Shown here: one piece after another, positions 38,757 through 47,971 of the stretch
How positions within the stretch are numbered: position 1 is the first letter of the stretch
Layout of the letters: each line of letters begins with the position of its first letter
Source: Tropicimonas isoalkanivorans
GTDB lineage: Bacteria > Pseudomonadota > Alphaproteobacteria > Rhodobacterales > Rhodobacteraceae
DNA length: 64,000 nucleotides
Direction of reading: 5' to 3'
Assembly (NCBI RefSeq): GCF_900112335.1
Contig: NZ_FOLG01000001.1
Span: 558,001-622,000, forward strand
Notes under the pieces: generated by a model
Database searches by the model: none
What the model was told of the DNA's origin: nothing
The model's input: only the letters and a program-made list of their open reading frames with translations
Position numbers and translations under genes: made by a program

Positions 38757-38976
38757 GGCGCAGCCTTGGGTCATCATGGTTGAGAAAGGATTAATGCGCG
38801 CCCCGCGCCCAGACCCACCCGGCTCGCTATTTCGCCCCTGCCCGCCTTTCCAACCGTGGGGCAGTGAAATATATCCCGTTGGGAAATGATTTTCGGGCGG
38901 GGGAACCGCGGACCAGGCACGGCCGGTCCGGGTCATGACCCCGCCCGCCCAGGAATGTGGAAAGGTCATCAGGATC

Positions 38977-40395
38977 ATGCCAAACACCCGGCAGGTCGTC
39001 ACACGTATTGCCCCCTCTCCGACGGGCTTCATGCATATCGGCACCGCACGCACCGCGCTCTTCAACTGGCTCTACGCGCGTGGACGGGGTGGAAAGTTCC
39101 TTCTCCGTATCGAGGACACCGACCGCGAGCGCTCGACCCCACAAGCGACGGAGGCGATCCTGCGCGGGATGCGCTGGCTCGGGCTGGACTGGGACGGCGA
39201 TGCGGTAAGCCAATTCGAGCGCGCAGGCCGCCATGCGGAGGTCGCGCAGGCGTTGCTGGAGCGCGGCGCCGCGTACAAGTGCTTCGCGACGCAGGACGAA
39301 ATCGCCGCCTTCCGTGAGGCCGCCCGTGCCGAAGGGCGCAGCACGAACTTCCGCTCCCCCTGGCGCGATGCCGATCCCGCCAGCCATCCCGATGCACCCC
39401 ATGTCGTCCGCATCAAAGCCCCGCGCGACGGCGAAACCGTCATCGAGGACGCCGTTCAAGGCACGGTCCGCTGGAAGAACGCCGATCTCGACGACATGAT
39501 CCTTCTGCGCTCCGACGGCACGCCGACCTACATGCTGGCCGTTGTGGTGGACGACGTGGACATGGGCGTGACCCACGTGATCCGCGGCGACGATCACCTT
39601 GCGAATGCCGCCCGGCAGTCCCTGATCTATGCCGGGATGGGGTGGGAGTTGCCGGTCTACGCGCACATCCCCCTCATTCTCGGGCCGGACGGCAAGAAGC
39701 TCTCCAAGCGTCACGGCGCGACGGGCGTCGAAGAGTACCAGAAGATGGGGTACCCGGCCGCAGGCATGAGAAATTACCTGGCGCGTCTCGGTTGGAGCCA
39801 CGGCGACGACGAATTCTTCACCGACGCCCAGGCGCGGGAGTGGTTCGACCTCGACGGCATCAACAAGGCCGCCGCCCGGTTCGATTTCAAGAAGCTGGAG
39901 AATCTCTGCGGACAGCATATTGCGGCTGCAGAAGACGCCGCCCTTTTGACCGAATTGGAGGCATTTCTGGACGCGACCGGTGCCCTTCCCCTTACGGAAT
40001 CTCAGCGCGATGGGATGGCCCGCGGCATGTACTGCCTGAAGGAACGCGCGAAGACCTTCGGCGAACTTCTTGATAAGGCTCACTTCATTTTGGCGAGCCG
40101 GCCGATCGAGCCAGAGCCGAAGGCGGCCAAGGCACTTGATTTAGTATCCCGTGGTATACTGTCAGAATTGACGCCGCACCTGCAAAATGCTAGCTGGTCC
40201 CGCGATGGTCTGGAACAGGCCGTCAACGAATTTGCCGAGTCCAAGGAGCTGAAGCTGGGAAAGATAGCACAGCCCCTGCGCGCCGCCCTGGCGGGGCGCA
40301 CGGCGACGCCGAGTGTCTTCGACATGATGCTCGTGATCGGCCGGGAGGAGACCCTGCGCCGCATTGAGGACGCCGCGGGCCAGACGGGGGAGTAA
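38977..40395 (+). CDS. gltX: Glutamate--tRNA ligase
   Basis: Class I aminoacyl-tRNA synthetase of 472 residues. The HIGH-type motif is [13 protein letters not shown] and the KMSKS-type motif is [25 protein letters not shown] and the Rossmann-fold blocks are intact, and the C-terminal anticodon-binding helical domain is full length. An in-frame ATG at 38935 would add 14 residues, but [17 protein letters not shown] is the normal start. gltA follows after 79 bases. Confidence 0.96.
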   Translation: MPNTRQVVTRIAPSPTGFMHIGTARTALFNWLYARGRGGKFLLRIEDTDRERSTPQATEAILRGMRWLGLDWDGDAVSQFERAGRHAEVAQALLERGAAYKCFATQDEIAAFREAARAEGRSTNFRSPWRDADPASHPDAPHVVRIKAPRDGETVIEDAVQGTVRWKNADLDDMILLRSDGTPTYMLAVVVDDVDMGVTHVIRGDDHLANAARQSLIYAGMGWELPVYAHIPLILGPDGKKLSKRHGATGVEEYQKMGYPAAGMRNYLARLGWSHGDDEFFTDAQAREWFDLDGINKAAARFDFKKLENLCGQHIAAAEDAALLTELEAFLDATGALPLTESQRDGMARGMYCLKERAKTFGELLDKAHFILASRPIEPEPKAAKALDLVSRGILSELTPHLQNASWSRDGLEQAVNEFAESKELKLGKIAQPLRAALAGRTATPSVFDMMLVIGREETLRRIEDAAGQTGE

Positions 40396-40474
40396 CCCGG
40401 CCCGTGACATTAGAAACCCGAACCCGGATGCGCCCCTGCGGGCCGTGCGGGCATATAGAGAAAGGGACGCCCCA

Positions 40475-41767
40475 ATGACCGATAGAAAAGCGACGCTGAC
40501 CTTCGACGACAAGACGTTCGATTTGGCAATGCACTCGCCCACCGCCGGACCGGACGTGATCGATATTCGCGGGCTCTATGGCAAAGCCGGCGTCTTTACC
40601 CACGATCCGGGGTTCACGTCGACCTCGTCCTGCGAATCCACGATCACCTTCATCGACGGCGAAAAGGGCCAGCTTCTTCACCGCGGCTACCCGATCGACC
40701 AACTCGCCGCGAAATCGCACTACCTCGAAGTCTGCTACCTGCTGCTCTACGGCGAACTGCCGACCGCCGCGCAGATGGAGGACTTCGAATACCGCGTCAC
40801 CCATCACTCCATGCTGCACGACCAGATGCAGTATTTCTTCCGCGGGTTCCGCCGCGATGCCCACCCGATGGCGATCATCGTGGGCGTGATGGGCGCGATG
40901 TCCGCGTTCTACCACGACTCCACGGACATCACGGACCCCTGGCAGCGTGAAGTCGCCTCGATCCGCATGATCGCCAAGATGCCGACCATCGTCGCCTGGG
41001 CGTTCAAGTACTCGATGGGCATGCCCTTCATCTACCCGCGCAACGATCTGGACTATGCCGGGAACTTCCTGCGCATGTGCTTTGCCGTGCCGGCAGAGGA
41101 ATACGAGGTGGACCCGATCCTGGCCCGCGCCATGGACCGCATCTTCACCCTGCACGCCGACCACGAGCAGAACGCGTCGACCTCGACCGTGCGCCTGGCC
41201 TCCTCCTCCGGAGCCAACCCGTTTGCCTGCATCGCGGCCGGTGCGGCCTGCCTCTGGGGCCCTGCCCACGGCGGCGCCAACGAGGCCTGCTTGATGATGC
41301 TGCGGGAAATCGGCACCGTCGACCGGATCCCCGAATTCATCGCCCGCGCCAAGGACAAGGACGATCCGTTCCGCCTGATGGGCTTCGGCCACCGGGTCTA
41401 CAAGAACGTCGACCCGCGCGCGAAGGTGCTCAAGGCCTCCGCCGACGAGGTTCTGGACCTGATGGGCATCCACAACAATCCAACGCTCCAGGTCGCCAAG
41501 GAACTGGAGAAGCAGGCGCTCGAGGATCCCTACTTCGCCGAGAAGAAACTGTTCCCGAACGTGGACTTCTACTCCGGCATCATCCTGGAGGCGATGGGCT
41601 TCCCGACCTCGATGTTCACCCCGATTTTCGCCCTGTCGCGGACCGTGGGCTGGATCTCGCAGTGGAAGGAACAGCTCTCCGATCCCGAGCACAAGATCGG
41701 CCGCCCGCGCCAGCTCTACACCGGCGCCCCCTACCGCGACTACGTCGAGGTCGAAGAGCGCGGCTGA
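40475..41767 (+). CDS. gltA: Citrate synthase
   Basis: Condenses acetyl-CoA and oxaloacetate into citrate. The 430 residues are of the large, NADH-sensitive Gram-negative type. The active site is visible as [31 protein letters not shown] with the first His, [14 protein letters not shown] with the second, and [11 protein letters not shown] with the Asp. The frame is open from 40364; AGAAAGGGA precedes the ATG at 40475. A strong terminator follows 30 bases after the stop. Confidence 0.97.
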   Translation: MTDRKATLTFDDKTFDLAMHSPTAGPDVIDIRGLYGKAGVFTHDPGFTSTSSCESTITFIDGEKGQLLHRGYPIDQLAAKSHYLEVCYLLLYGELPTAAQMEDFEYRVTHHSMLHDQMQYFFRGFRRDAHPMAIIVGVMGAMSAFYHDSTDITDPWQREVASIRMIAKMPTIVAWAFKYSMGMPFIYPRNDLDYAGNFLRMCFAVPAEEYEVDPILARAMDRIFTLHADHEQNASTSTVRLASSSGANPFACIAAGAACLWGPAHGGANEACLMMLREIGTVDRIPEFIARAKDKDDPFRLMGFGHRVYKNVDPRAKVLKASADEVLDLMGIHNNPTLQVAKELEKQALEDPYFAEKKLFPNVDFYSGIILEAMGFPTSMFTPIFALSRTVGWISQWKEQLSDPEHKIGRPRQLYTGAPYRDYVEVEERG

Positions 41768-41797
41768 GGCAGGCTCCGAGAGGACCCACGAATTGGA

Positions 41798-41831
41798 AAG
41801 GCCGGGCGCTCTGCCCGGCCTTCTCATTTTT
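41798..41831 (+). terminator. Rho-independent terminator after gltA
   Basis: AAGGCCGGGC-GCTCT-GCCCGGCCTT is a perfect 10-bp stem followed by CTCATTTTT. It lies between gltA and a convergent gene. Confidence 0.9.
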
Positions 41832-41855
41832 CAAGCCGTTACGCGGGCCCCGGCG

Positions 41856-42320
41856 TCAGTCCCGCAGCTCCAGTCGAAGGTGCGGCACCCCGTTGGAGGT
41901 ATGCTGCGGCGACAGGCCATCCGCGTCGATGGTGGCGGAGACCCGGCTCCGCATCGACGAAAAGCTGTCGAACGTGACCACGTCGACCGGCGCGTCGAAT
42001 TGCAGCGTGACGGCGTAGTGCGAGCCGCCGTTCATCTGGCGCAGCGCCACCACCTCGCCGGTGAAGCTCTGGCCGAGATAGGTTCCGCGCACACGGTCGC
42101 CGGCCTGCACCGGCGGCATCGGGCGGTTGGGCCTGGGCCGGTCAGCCGCCGCGCGCAGCGTGTTCCAGTCGCGATAGCCGTATTGCGCGGCCAGAAGCTC
42201 CAGACTGCGGGAGTGGCCGACGTCGGAGCCGGCGTCGGCAAGGCTGCCACGCAAGCGGCGCGCCTGCGCCTTCAGCGCATCCACGGTGGGAAGGGTATCG
42301 GGTGTCGTCATATGTGTCAT
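41856..42320 (-). CDS. Hypothetical protein with glyoxalase-superfamily-associated N-terminal motif
   Basis: About 154 residues. The N-terminal half (VDALKAQARRLRGSLADAG, then GHSRSLELLAAQYGYRDWNT) matches a short helical motif I recall from proteins annotated as glyoxalase superfamily, but no glyoxalase fold is evident. The C-terminal half looks like a small beta barrel (GDRVRGTYLGQSFTGEVVAL ... HYAVTLQFDAPVDVVTFDSF). The frame is open to 42554, but ATGs at 42320 and 42311 begin before the motif. Role unknown. Confidence 0.7.
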   Translation of the reverse strand: MTHMTTPDTLPTVDALKAQARRLRGSLADAGSDVGHSRSLELLAAQYGYRDWNTLRAAADRPRPNRPMPPVQAGDRVRGTYLGQSFTGEVVALRQMNGGSHYAVTLQFDAPVDVVTFDSFSSMRSRVSATIDADGLSPQHTSNGVPHLRLELRD

Positions 42321-42502
42321 CTCTGCCTCGGTCTCACGACAGGCGGCACTCGGGTGGGGCTCGCGTTGCCATCCTGCCTGCGTCGCTGAGCGGGGGATGA
42401 ACATAGACGTTCGGGACTTCACCATGGTGCGCTGCACCTGCGAGCGGCCGGCGTCCCTGACCGTGCGCTTATCTGGGACCGGCGCGCCGGGATTGCAAGG
42501 GG

Positions 42503-43474
42503 TCAGTTCCGAAGCACCACACACGGAACCCCCCGCCCCCTGAGCCGCCCGCACAGCCCCTGCGCCTCGGATCGGCTGTCCGCCCCGATCTGCGCAGTGA
42601 CCTGCAGACCGGCCTGCGTGGGCAACCGCATCCGGTGATAGACGACGTCGTAGCTCTCAAGCACCGGGCGACGCTGCTTGAGCCGGTCATACCTGTTGGC
42701 GGCAATGGCCTGGGTGCGATGGGCGGCAAGGATGACGGCCCAGGGCTTCACGGGCACCGTGGTCCGGAACTCCCGGAAGCGCCGCGTGTCCGCCAGCTCC
42801 ACGCAAGCCGCCTGGAACGGCTCTCCGTCCTCCAGCGCCAGATCCACCGTCTCCGGCGCCGCGTCGCGCCAGTCGAGCGCGGAATAGCCTGTGATGGCAG
42901 GCACGTAGCGGCGGGTTTCCAGGGGCAGAATCCGTCCCCGGCTGACAAAATCCGCCACGCGCTCCTCGCCCGCGTTATAGGCGGCCGCAGCAAGCCCGAG
43001 GTTGCCGTAGAGGTCGCGAAGCTCGGCGAGGTAGTACGCCGATGCCCTGAGCGCCTTGGCGGGGTTGAACGGGTCGTCCAGCCGCCGCAATGCGGCCGTC
43101 CCCGGCATGAACTGCGCGATGCCCTGCGCGCCGGCGGGGCTGACCGCGGAGGCATCGAACAAGCTTTCCCGCCAGATCAGGCGGGCAAAGAAATCCCGGT
43201 CCAGCCCGGCCTCGTCAGCGGCGGCCTCGATCGTGCGGCAGACGTCGGCGGTGTAGGTCTTGGCGGCAATGCAGTGGCGGCCATCCGGTGTGCATCGCAG
43301 GTCCCCGCGCCCCAGATCGGGAGGCCGGGGCCTGGGGCGCTGCACCTCGGCCGCCGTTACGGTCTCTTCCCAAGGCTCGGAAAGACCGGCAGACACGGGC
43401 AGGGAGAGGCCGATCACGCAAAGGGCGACGCGGCAAAGCCCGAGGAGGGACCTCATTCGCAAACCATCGCTCAT
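42503..43474 (-). CDS. Lytic transglycosylase (SLT domain)
   Basis: Murein-cleaving enzyme of about 323 residues. A signal peptide (RSLLGLCRVALCVIGLSLPV SAG region) is followed by a Pro/Arg-rich linker. The SLT domain begins near 78, with catalytic Glu103 in LIWRESLFDASAVSPAGAQG and the AQFMPGTA and AAYNAGE motifs intact. The C-terminal 90 residues (LQVTAQIGADSRSEAQGLCG) resemble a small SPOR-like repeat that binds murein; that part is inference. The frame is open to 43534; the ATG at 43474 is chosen to give the shortest full signal peptide with upstream GAGAG. Confidence 0.88.
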   Translation of the reverse strand: MSDGLRMRSLLGLCRVALCVIGLSLPVSAGLSEPWEETVTAAEVQRPRPRPPDLGRGDLRCTPDGRHCIAAKTYTADVCRTIEAAADEAGLDRDFFARLIWRESLFDASAVSPAGAQGIAQFMPGTAALRRLDDPFNPAKALRASAYYLAELRDLYGNLGLAAAAYNAGEERVADFVSRGRILPLETRRYVPAITGYSALDWRDAAPETVDLALEDGEPFQAACVELADTRRFREFRTTVPVKPWAVILAAHRTQAIAANRYDRLKQRRPVLESYDVVYHRMRLPTQAGLQVTAQIGADSRSEAQGLCGRLRGRGVPCVVLRN

Positions 43475-43631
43475 TCGCACACACTCTCGGTTTTTCACCA
43501 CCCCATAGAAAACCACGTTTCGGCCAATCCACAAAGGAGAATGTCAGCTGGGTGGGCTCCCGCCCGCCGCTCCGGCATCGAAGATGCCGTCCCGCCAGTT
43601 GGGCCGGGCCGGGCGCGCACTGCGCGCGCGT

Positions 43632-43655
43632 GCGTTTTTTCGGCCGAAAAATCGT
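43632..43655. repeat. AT-cored palindrome, copy A
   Basis: GCGTTTTTTCGGCCGAAAAATCG contains the perfect palindrome TTTTTCGGCCGAAAAA (43636-43651) in otherwise GC-rich DNA. A similar element lies at 59875-59900. It sits just past the crotonase gene and may end its transcript. Confidence 0.45.
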
Positions 43656-43688
43656 GCCCCAGCCCCGGCGGAGCGACACTGCCGATCG

Positions 43689-44465
43689 TCAGCGACCTTC
43701 AAATTGCGGCGGGCGTTTCTCAACGAAGGCGACGACGCCCTCCTTGAAGTCCCGGCTCAATCCACAATCCCCCTGCAAGCGGGCTTCCAGACCAAGCTGC
43801 GTCTCCAGATCGTTGCCGAGCCCCGCGCGCAGCGCCTGCTTGGCCGCGCGATAGGCCGCGGTCGGCCCCTGCGCGAGATGTTGCGCCCGCGCCCACCAAT
43901 GCGCGGCGAACGCGTCGTCCGGCACGGCCTCCCAGATCATGCCCCAGGCGTCGGCATCCCGGGCCGCGATCGGCTCAGCGAACAGCGCCGCCCCCATTGC
44001 CTTCGCAAACCCCATCTGGCGCGGCAGCCAATAGGTGCCGCCCGCATCCGGAATGAGACCGATCCGAACGAACGCCTGCAGAAACACCGCGCTTTCGGCG
44101 GCAATCACGACATCGCAGGACAGAGCCAGATTGGCCCCTGCCCCGGCGGCGGCCCCGTTGACCGCGGCAATGGTTGGAACCGGACAGTCCGTGATCGACT
44201 GGATCAAGGGCATGTACTCGTCCCGAAGCGTCCGCTCCAGGTCGATATGGCCTAGGTTGGCGCGGTCTCCGAGGTCCTGACCCGAGCAGAAGGCACGCCC
44301 CGCCCCTGTCAGCACCACCACCCGCGCCTCGTTGCCCCCGCGCCCCACGGCATGGGTGATCTCTGCGCGCATCTGCGTGTTGAGCGCGTTCATCACCTCC
44401 GGGCGGCGGAGCGTCACCAGCGCCACACCCTCGCGCACCTCGTAATCAATGGCGTCGTATTGCAC
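43689..44465 (-). CDS. Enoyl-CoA hydratase/isomerase, PaaG-like
   Basis: Crotonase-fold protein of 258 residues. The oxyanion-hole blocks are GAGRAFCSGQDLGDRAN and AAVNGAAAGAGANLALSCDV. The catalytic region reads IGLIPDAGGTYWLPRQMG, with Asp where classical hydratases have Gly before AGGT, the pattern seen in PaaG (ring-1,2-epoxyphenylacetyl-CoA isomerase). No other paa genes are near, so phenylacetate degradation is not shown. It lies 84 bases after ccmH on the same strand. Confidence 0.88.
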   Translation of the reverse strand: MQYDAIDYEVREGVALVTLRRPEVMNALNTQMRAEITHAVGRGGNEARVVVLTGAGRAFCSGQDLGDRANLGHIDLERTLRDEYMPLIQSITDCPVPTIAAVNGAAAGAGANLALSCDVVIAAESAVFLQAFVRIGLIPDAGGTYWLPRQMGFAKAMGAALFAEPIAARDADAWGMIWEAVPDDAFAAHWWARAQHLAQGPTAAYRAAKQALRAGLGNDLETQLGLEARLQGDCGLSRDFKEGVVAFVEKRPPQFEGR

Positions 44466-44549
44466 CGAAAATACCTTCTCGCAGCAGATTTCGGACCGGC
44501 CCCGGCCCCGCCATGCATCCCAGGGGCGCGAAAGCCTCCAGCCCTGTCG

Positions 44550-45005
44550 TCACTCTCTCAGGATGTCCTCCAGCCGGGCTTCCTCCTCTCGGGTAAGACC
44601 TGCCTCCGTACCATCCTCTGCGCGTCCCCGCCGGCGGACATAGGCCAAGCCCATCCCCCCGGCCAGCAGCAGCATCGCCGGCCCCGCAATCCAGAGGATC
44701 AGATTGGCCCCCTGCGCGGTGGGCTTGAGCAGCACATATTCTCCGTAGCGGTTGACGACGTAGTCCACCACCTCTTCGTTCGTGTCGCCCGCAACCAGCC
44801 GCTCCCGCACGAGCACCCGCAAATCCCGCGCCAGTTCGGCATTCGACTCGTCGATATTCTCGTTTCGGCAAACCAGGCAGCGCAGCCCCTTGGAAATATC
44901 CCGGGCCCGCGCCTCCAGCGCCGGGTTGTCCAGCACCTCGGACGGCGTCACCGCGAAGACGGGCCACGCCGCGAGCAGGGCCAATGCGAGGATCAAGCGC
45001 TTCAT
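44550..45005 (-). CDS. ccmH: Cytochrome c-type biogenesis protein CcmH
   Basis: Periplasmic thiol protein that keeps apocytochrome c reduced for haem attachment. The 151 residues have a signal peptide (LILALALLAAWPVFA), the redox motif LRCLVC (Cys43, Cys46), the three-helix domain (NRYGEYVLLKP), and a membrane anchor near 103-124. Its ATG overlaps the ccmF stop (ATGA), so the two are coupled. The CcmI-type extension is absent. Confidence 0.96.
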   Translation of the reverse strand: MKRLILALALLAAWPVFAVTPSEVLDNPALEARARDISKGLRCLVCRNENIDESNAELARDLRVLVRERLVAGDTNEEVVDYVVNRYGEYVLLKPTAQGANLILWIAGPAMLLLAGGMGLAYVRRRGRAEDGTEAGLTREEEARLEDILRE

Positions 45006-46981
45006 TCCGCAGGCACCCCGGTTACCCCCGTCGCCCGCTTCCGCGCCCCCGCGGCGACGCGATAGCGACGGTCGGAGAGCGACGCGATCCCTCCCAGGCC
45101 CATGATGATGCAGCCCGCCCAAATCCAGTTCGCAAAGGGCTTGATGTAGGTCCGCACGGCATACCCCCCACCCTCCTGCGGGTCGCCGATCACGAGATAG
45201 ACGTCACGCAGGATGCCATTGTCGATCCCGGCCTCCGTCGTCGGCATCTGAGCCACGGGATAGACGCGTTTCTCCGGGTGCAGCACCGCCACCTCCTTGC
45301 CATCGCGCCAGACTGCCATCGTCGCAAGCGTCGCCACGTAGTTCGGCCCCGGCACGCGCAAGACGTCGCGCAATTCGATCTCGTATCCCGCATGGCCGAA
45401 CCGTTCGCCAATCTGCGCCACCCGGATATCCTCGCTCTCCCAAGCCGTAAGCCCGGAAATGCCGAAGACCGTCACCGCCAGCCCGATATGGGCAATCGTC
45501 TTGCCCCAGTCCGCCCCCGGCAGGTTGCGCAGCCGCCGCACACGTCCCGAAAGGCCACCCCGCCCCGTCCGCGACCACAGATCTGTCAGCGCGCCCAGCG
45601 TGACCCAGGTCGCCAGCGTGAACCCGACCGGCGCCAGCATCGACCCACCCGTCTGCATCACCCAGACCAGGGCGCCGCCGGCGAGGCTCAGCGCCAACAC
45701 GCCCCAAAGCGGCTGCATCGTGCGCGTGAGGTTGCCGCGCTTCCAAGGCAGCATCGCGCCAATCGGCAGGATCGCCGTCAGCGCCACGATGAACGGCGTG
45801 AACGCGGCATCGAAGAACGGCGCCCCCACGCTCAGCTTTCGCCCAAACGCAAGCTCGGCCAGCAACGGCCAGATCGTCCCCACGAACACGACGAAGGCCG
45901 ACACGGCAAGCAGCACGTTGTTGGCCACCAGCGCGCTCTCCCGGCTGATCATCGCGAATACGCCCTTGGCCTGCATCGCGCCCGCCCGGGCGGCGAACAG
46001 CGTCAGCGCGCCGCCCATGAAAACCGCCAGAATGAACAGGATGAACACGCCCCGCTCGGGATCGTTGGCAAAGGCATGGACGGAGGTGATGACACCGGAG
46101 CGCACGAGGAACGTGCCGATCAGCGAGAACCCGAAGGCCATGATCGCCAGTAGGATGGTCCAGCTCTTCAGCGCCTCCCGTTTCTCGACGACGATGGCCG
46201 AATGCAGCAGCGCCGCGGCCAGCAGCCACGGCATGAAGGAAGCGTTCTCGACCGGGTCCCAGAACCAGAACCCGCCCCAGCCGAGCTCATAATACGCCCA
46301 CCAGGAGCCAAGCCCGATCCCGATCGTCAGAAAAATCCACGCCGCAAGCGTCCACGGCCGCACCCACCGCCCCCAGGCCGCATCCACGCGCCCCTCGATC
46401 AGCGCCGCGACGGCAAAGGAAAACGCCATCGAAAGCCCCACATACCCCAGGTAGAGGAACGGCGGATGGAAGGCGAGACCGGGGTCCTGCAGCAGCGGGT
46501 TCAGGTCCTCCCCATTCATCGGCGGCGTCGCAAGCCGCGTGAACGGATTGGAGGTGGCAAGGATGAAGGCGTAGAACGCAACCGAAATGGACGCCTGCAC
46601 CGCCAGCACCCGTGCCTTGAGCGAGGGCTTCAGGTTCGCACCGAACCACGCCGCGCAGGCCCCGAACAGCGCCAGGATCAGCACCCAGAGCAGCATCGAG
46701 CCCTCGTGGTTCCCCCAGACGCCCGACACCTTGTAAAGCATGGGCTTCGCCGTGTGCGAGTTCAGCACCACCAGGCGCAGCGAGAAATCCGACGTCACGA
46801 AGGCATAGGTCAGCGCCGCAAAGGACGCCGCCACCAGCACGAACTGCGCCGTCGCGGCCGGAACCGCAACGGCCATCCAACCCGGCCAGCGCCGGGCGGC
46901 GCCCACCATCGGGACGATCATCTGGATACAGGCGACAAGCGCCGCGAGGACGAGGGCGAAATGGCCGAGTTCGACTATCAT
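45002..46981 (-). CDS. ccmF: Cytochrome c haem lyase subunit CcmF
   Basis: Core of the haem ligation complex with CcmH. It is a 659-residue protein with about 15 membrane helices. The tryptophan-rich WWD motif is visible as ELGWGGFWFWDPVENASFMP, preceded by GVWGNHEGSMLLW. The last third is periplasmic (RVAQIGERFGHAGYEIELRD). The frame is open to 47017; MIVELGHFALVLAAL at 46981 is the standard start. ccmE is 2.8 kb upstream on the same strand, with a lysis-type cassette between. Confidence 0.97.
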   Translation of the reverse strand: MIVELGHFALVLAALVACIQMIVPMVGAARRWPGWMAVAVPAATAQFVLVAASFAALTYAFVTSDFSLRLVVLNSHTAKPMLYKVSGVWGNHEGSMLLWVLILALFGACAAWFGANLKPSLKARVLAVQASISVAFYAFILATSNPFTRLATPPMNGEDLNPLLQDPGLAFHPPFLYLGYVGLSMAFSFAVAALIEGRVDAAWGRWVRPWTLAAWIFLTIGIGLGSWWAYYELGWGGFWFWDPVENASFMPWLLAAALLHSAIVVEKREALKSWTILLAIMAFGFSLIGTFLVRSGVITSVHAFANDPERGVFILFILAVFMGGALTLFAARAGAMQAKGVFAMISRESALVANNVLLAVSAFVVFVGTIWPLLAELAFGRKLSVGAPFFDAAFTPFIVALTAILPIGAMLPWKRGNLTRTMQPLWGVLALSLAGGALVWVMQTGGSMLAPVGFTLATWVTLGALTDLWSRTGRGGLSGRVRRLRNLPGADWGKTIAHIGLAVTVFGISGLTAWESEDIRVAQIGERFGHAGYEIELRDVLRVPGPNYVATLATMAVWRDGKEVAVLHPEKRVYPVAQMPTTEAGIDNGILRDVYLVIGDPQEGGGYAVRTYIKPFANWIWAGCIIMGLGGIASLSDRRYRVAAGARKRATGVTGVPAE

Positions 46982-47089
46982 GCCGGCGAAGGTATCCGAG
47001 CCGCAATGCTCCGGCAACGGCCCTGCGGCACCATGCCCTCACATTCCGGGGAGCATCCGCCCCGCGCCGTCCAAAGCGCCCCGGCCCGG

Positions 47090-47111
47090 CTTCTTGTTGG
47101 CGAAAATACCC
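47090..47111 (+). repeat. Interspersed intergenic repeat, degenerate copy 3
   Basis: CTTCTTGTTGGCGAAAATACC matches the first half of the repeats at 3827 and 20612 (CTTCTTGxGTCxGAAAATA). It lies between ccmF and the 49-residue ORF, in an otherwise empty gap of 193 bases. Confidence 0.45.
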
Positions 47112-47174
47112 GCGCCGAAGGCGGGATCTTCGCAGAAGATCCATGCACCGCCCACAACACGCGCCCACGCGCGC

Positions 47175-47324
47175 CTACCGCTCCAGCATTTCCTTCAACG
47201 CCATGTCCAACCGGTCCGCCGCTTCCCTGTTGCGCTCCAGGGTGTGCACGAACCGGCGCCCCATCACCGCCCGCCGGGCGGCGCGGCGCAGCGCCGACAC
47301 GGCCGGTTGCCATAAGCGGCCCAT
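47175..47324 (-). CDS. Small basic protein, 49 aa
   Basis: A 49-residue frame starting MGRLWQPAVSALRRAARRAV and ending in an amphipathic helix (FVHTLERNREAADRLDMALK). It is very basic at the N-terminus and has no membrane helix. TGAGGCGGG just before the ATG gives a good ribosome-binding site, and it starts 8 bases after the stop of the membrane gene upstream. It looks like the last gene of the cassette. Function unknown. Confidence 0.5.
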   Translation of the reverse strand: MGRLWQPAVSALRRAARRAVMGRRFVHTLERNREAADRLDMALKEMLER

Positions 47325-47332
47325 CGCCCGCC

Positions 47333-47758
47333 TCACACCGCGAGCGCGAGCAGCAGCAGCGAGACCGCCATCGCCCCGGCCACCGGCAGCAGGAAGGCGC
47401 CGCGGCGAAACCCGAAGGACGTCTCGATCACCTCGAAATGCAGCACCGCGCCGGTCAGCATCGCCCCCACCAGCACCAGCAGCGCCTCGCTGCGCAGCAT
47501 CCAGATCGGCCCGCCCAAGCGCGAGTAGAGCCACCACCAGCCCATGACCATCGCGGCACCCATCCACGAAAACGCCATGCCGAGCGACAGCGTCGACATG
47601 CGCATCGCCCAAAGCCACAGGAATGTGGCCGCGATCATCAGTGCCATGATGGCCAGCGCGCCATAGGCAATTTCCGCCGTTCCGGCAAAGCCTTGCGTCA
47701 GGTACGACGCATGCATTCCGCCCAGCACGGCGGCATAAATCACGAGGGCCTGTTTCAC
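47333..47758 (-). CDS. Hypothetical membrane protein, 141 aa
   Basis: Four or five hydrophobic helices (ALVIYAAVLGGMHASYLTQG, GALAIMALMIAATFLWLW, FSWMGAAMVMGWWWLYS, LLVLVGAMLTGAVLHF, LLPVAGAMAVSLLLLALAV). I do not recognise the family. Two GTG starts are possible: 47779, directly after the preceding stop, and 47758, which has AAAGGA 9 bases upstream and is preferred. It follows the small holin-like gene with almost no spacing and may be part of the lysis cassette or simply a fellow traveller. Confidence 0.7.
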   Translation of the reverse strand: MKQALVIYAAVLGGMHASYLTQGFAGTAEIAYGALAIMALMIAATFLWLWAMRMSTLSLGMAFSWMGAAMVMGWWWLYSRLGGPIWMLRSEALLVLVGAMLTGAVLHFEVIETSFGFRRGAFLLPVAGAMAVSLLLLALAV

Positions 47759-47779
47759 GTCTCTTGTCCTTTGCGGCAC

Positions 47780-47971
47780 TCACACGCGGTCGCGTGGCAG
47801 CCGCTCGCGGATCAACGTGGTGATCTCCACGATGATCTCGGTGTTTCGGTTCAGGATGGTTCGGGTCGCATCGTCCTTCTGGTGGTCCCGGAACAGCAGG
47901 TAGAACACCAGCAGCACCCAGGGTCCGTGTTCGGTGACGAGGCTGATCCAGAACTCATCGGCGATGGGCAT
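47780..47971 (-). CDS. Small holin-like protein, 63 aa (BhlA/UviB-like layout)
   Basis: Short polar start (MPIADEFWISLVTEH), one membrane helix (GPWVLLVFYLLF), then a charged helical tail (NRNTEIIVEITTLIRERL). This layout matches BhlA/UviB-type bacteriocin holins, which have a GPF/GPW turn before the helix; the match is by eye only. Its ATG lies within the end of the 3-TM holin gene (17-base overlap), so it is translationally coupled to it. It could be a second holin, an antiholin or an unrelated small membrane protein. Confidence 0.65.
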   Translation of the reverse strand: MPIADEFWISLVTEHGPWVLLVFYLLFRDHQKDDATRTILNRNTEIIVEITTLIRERLPRDRV

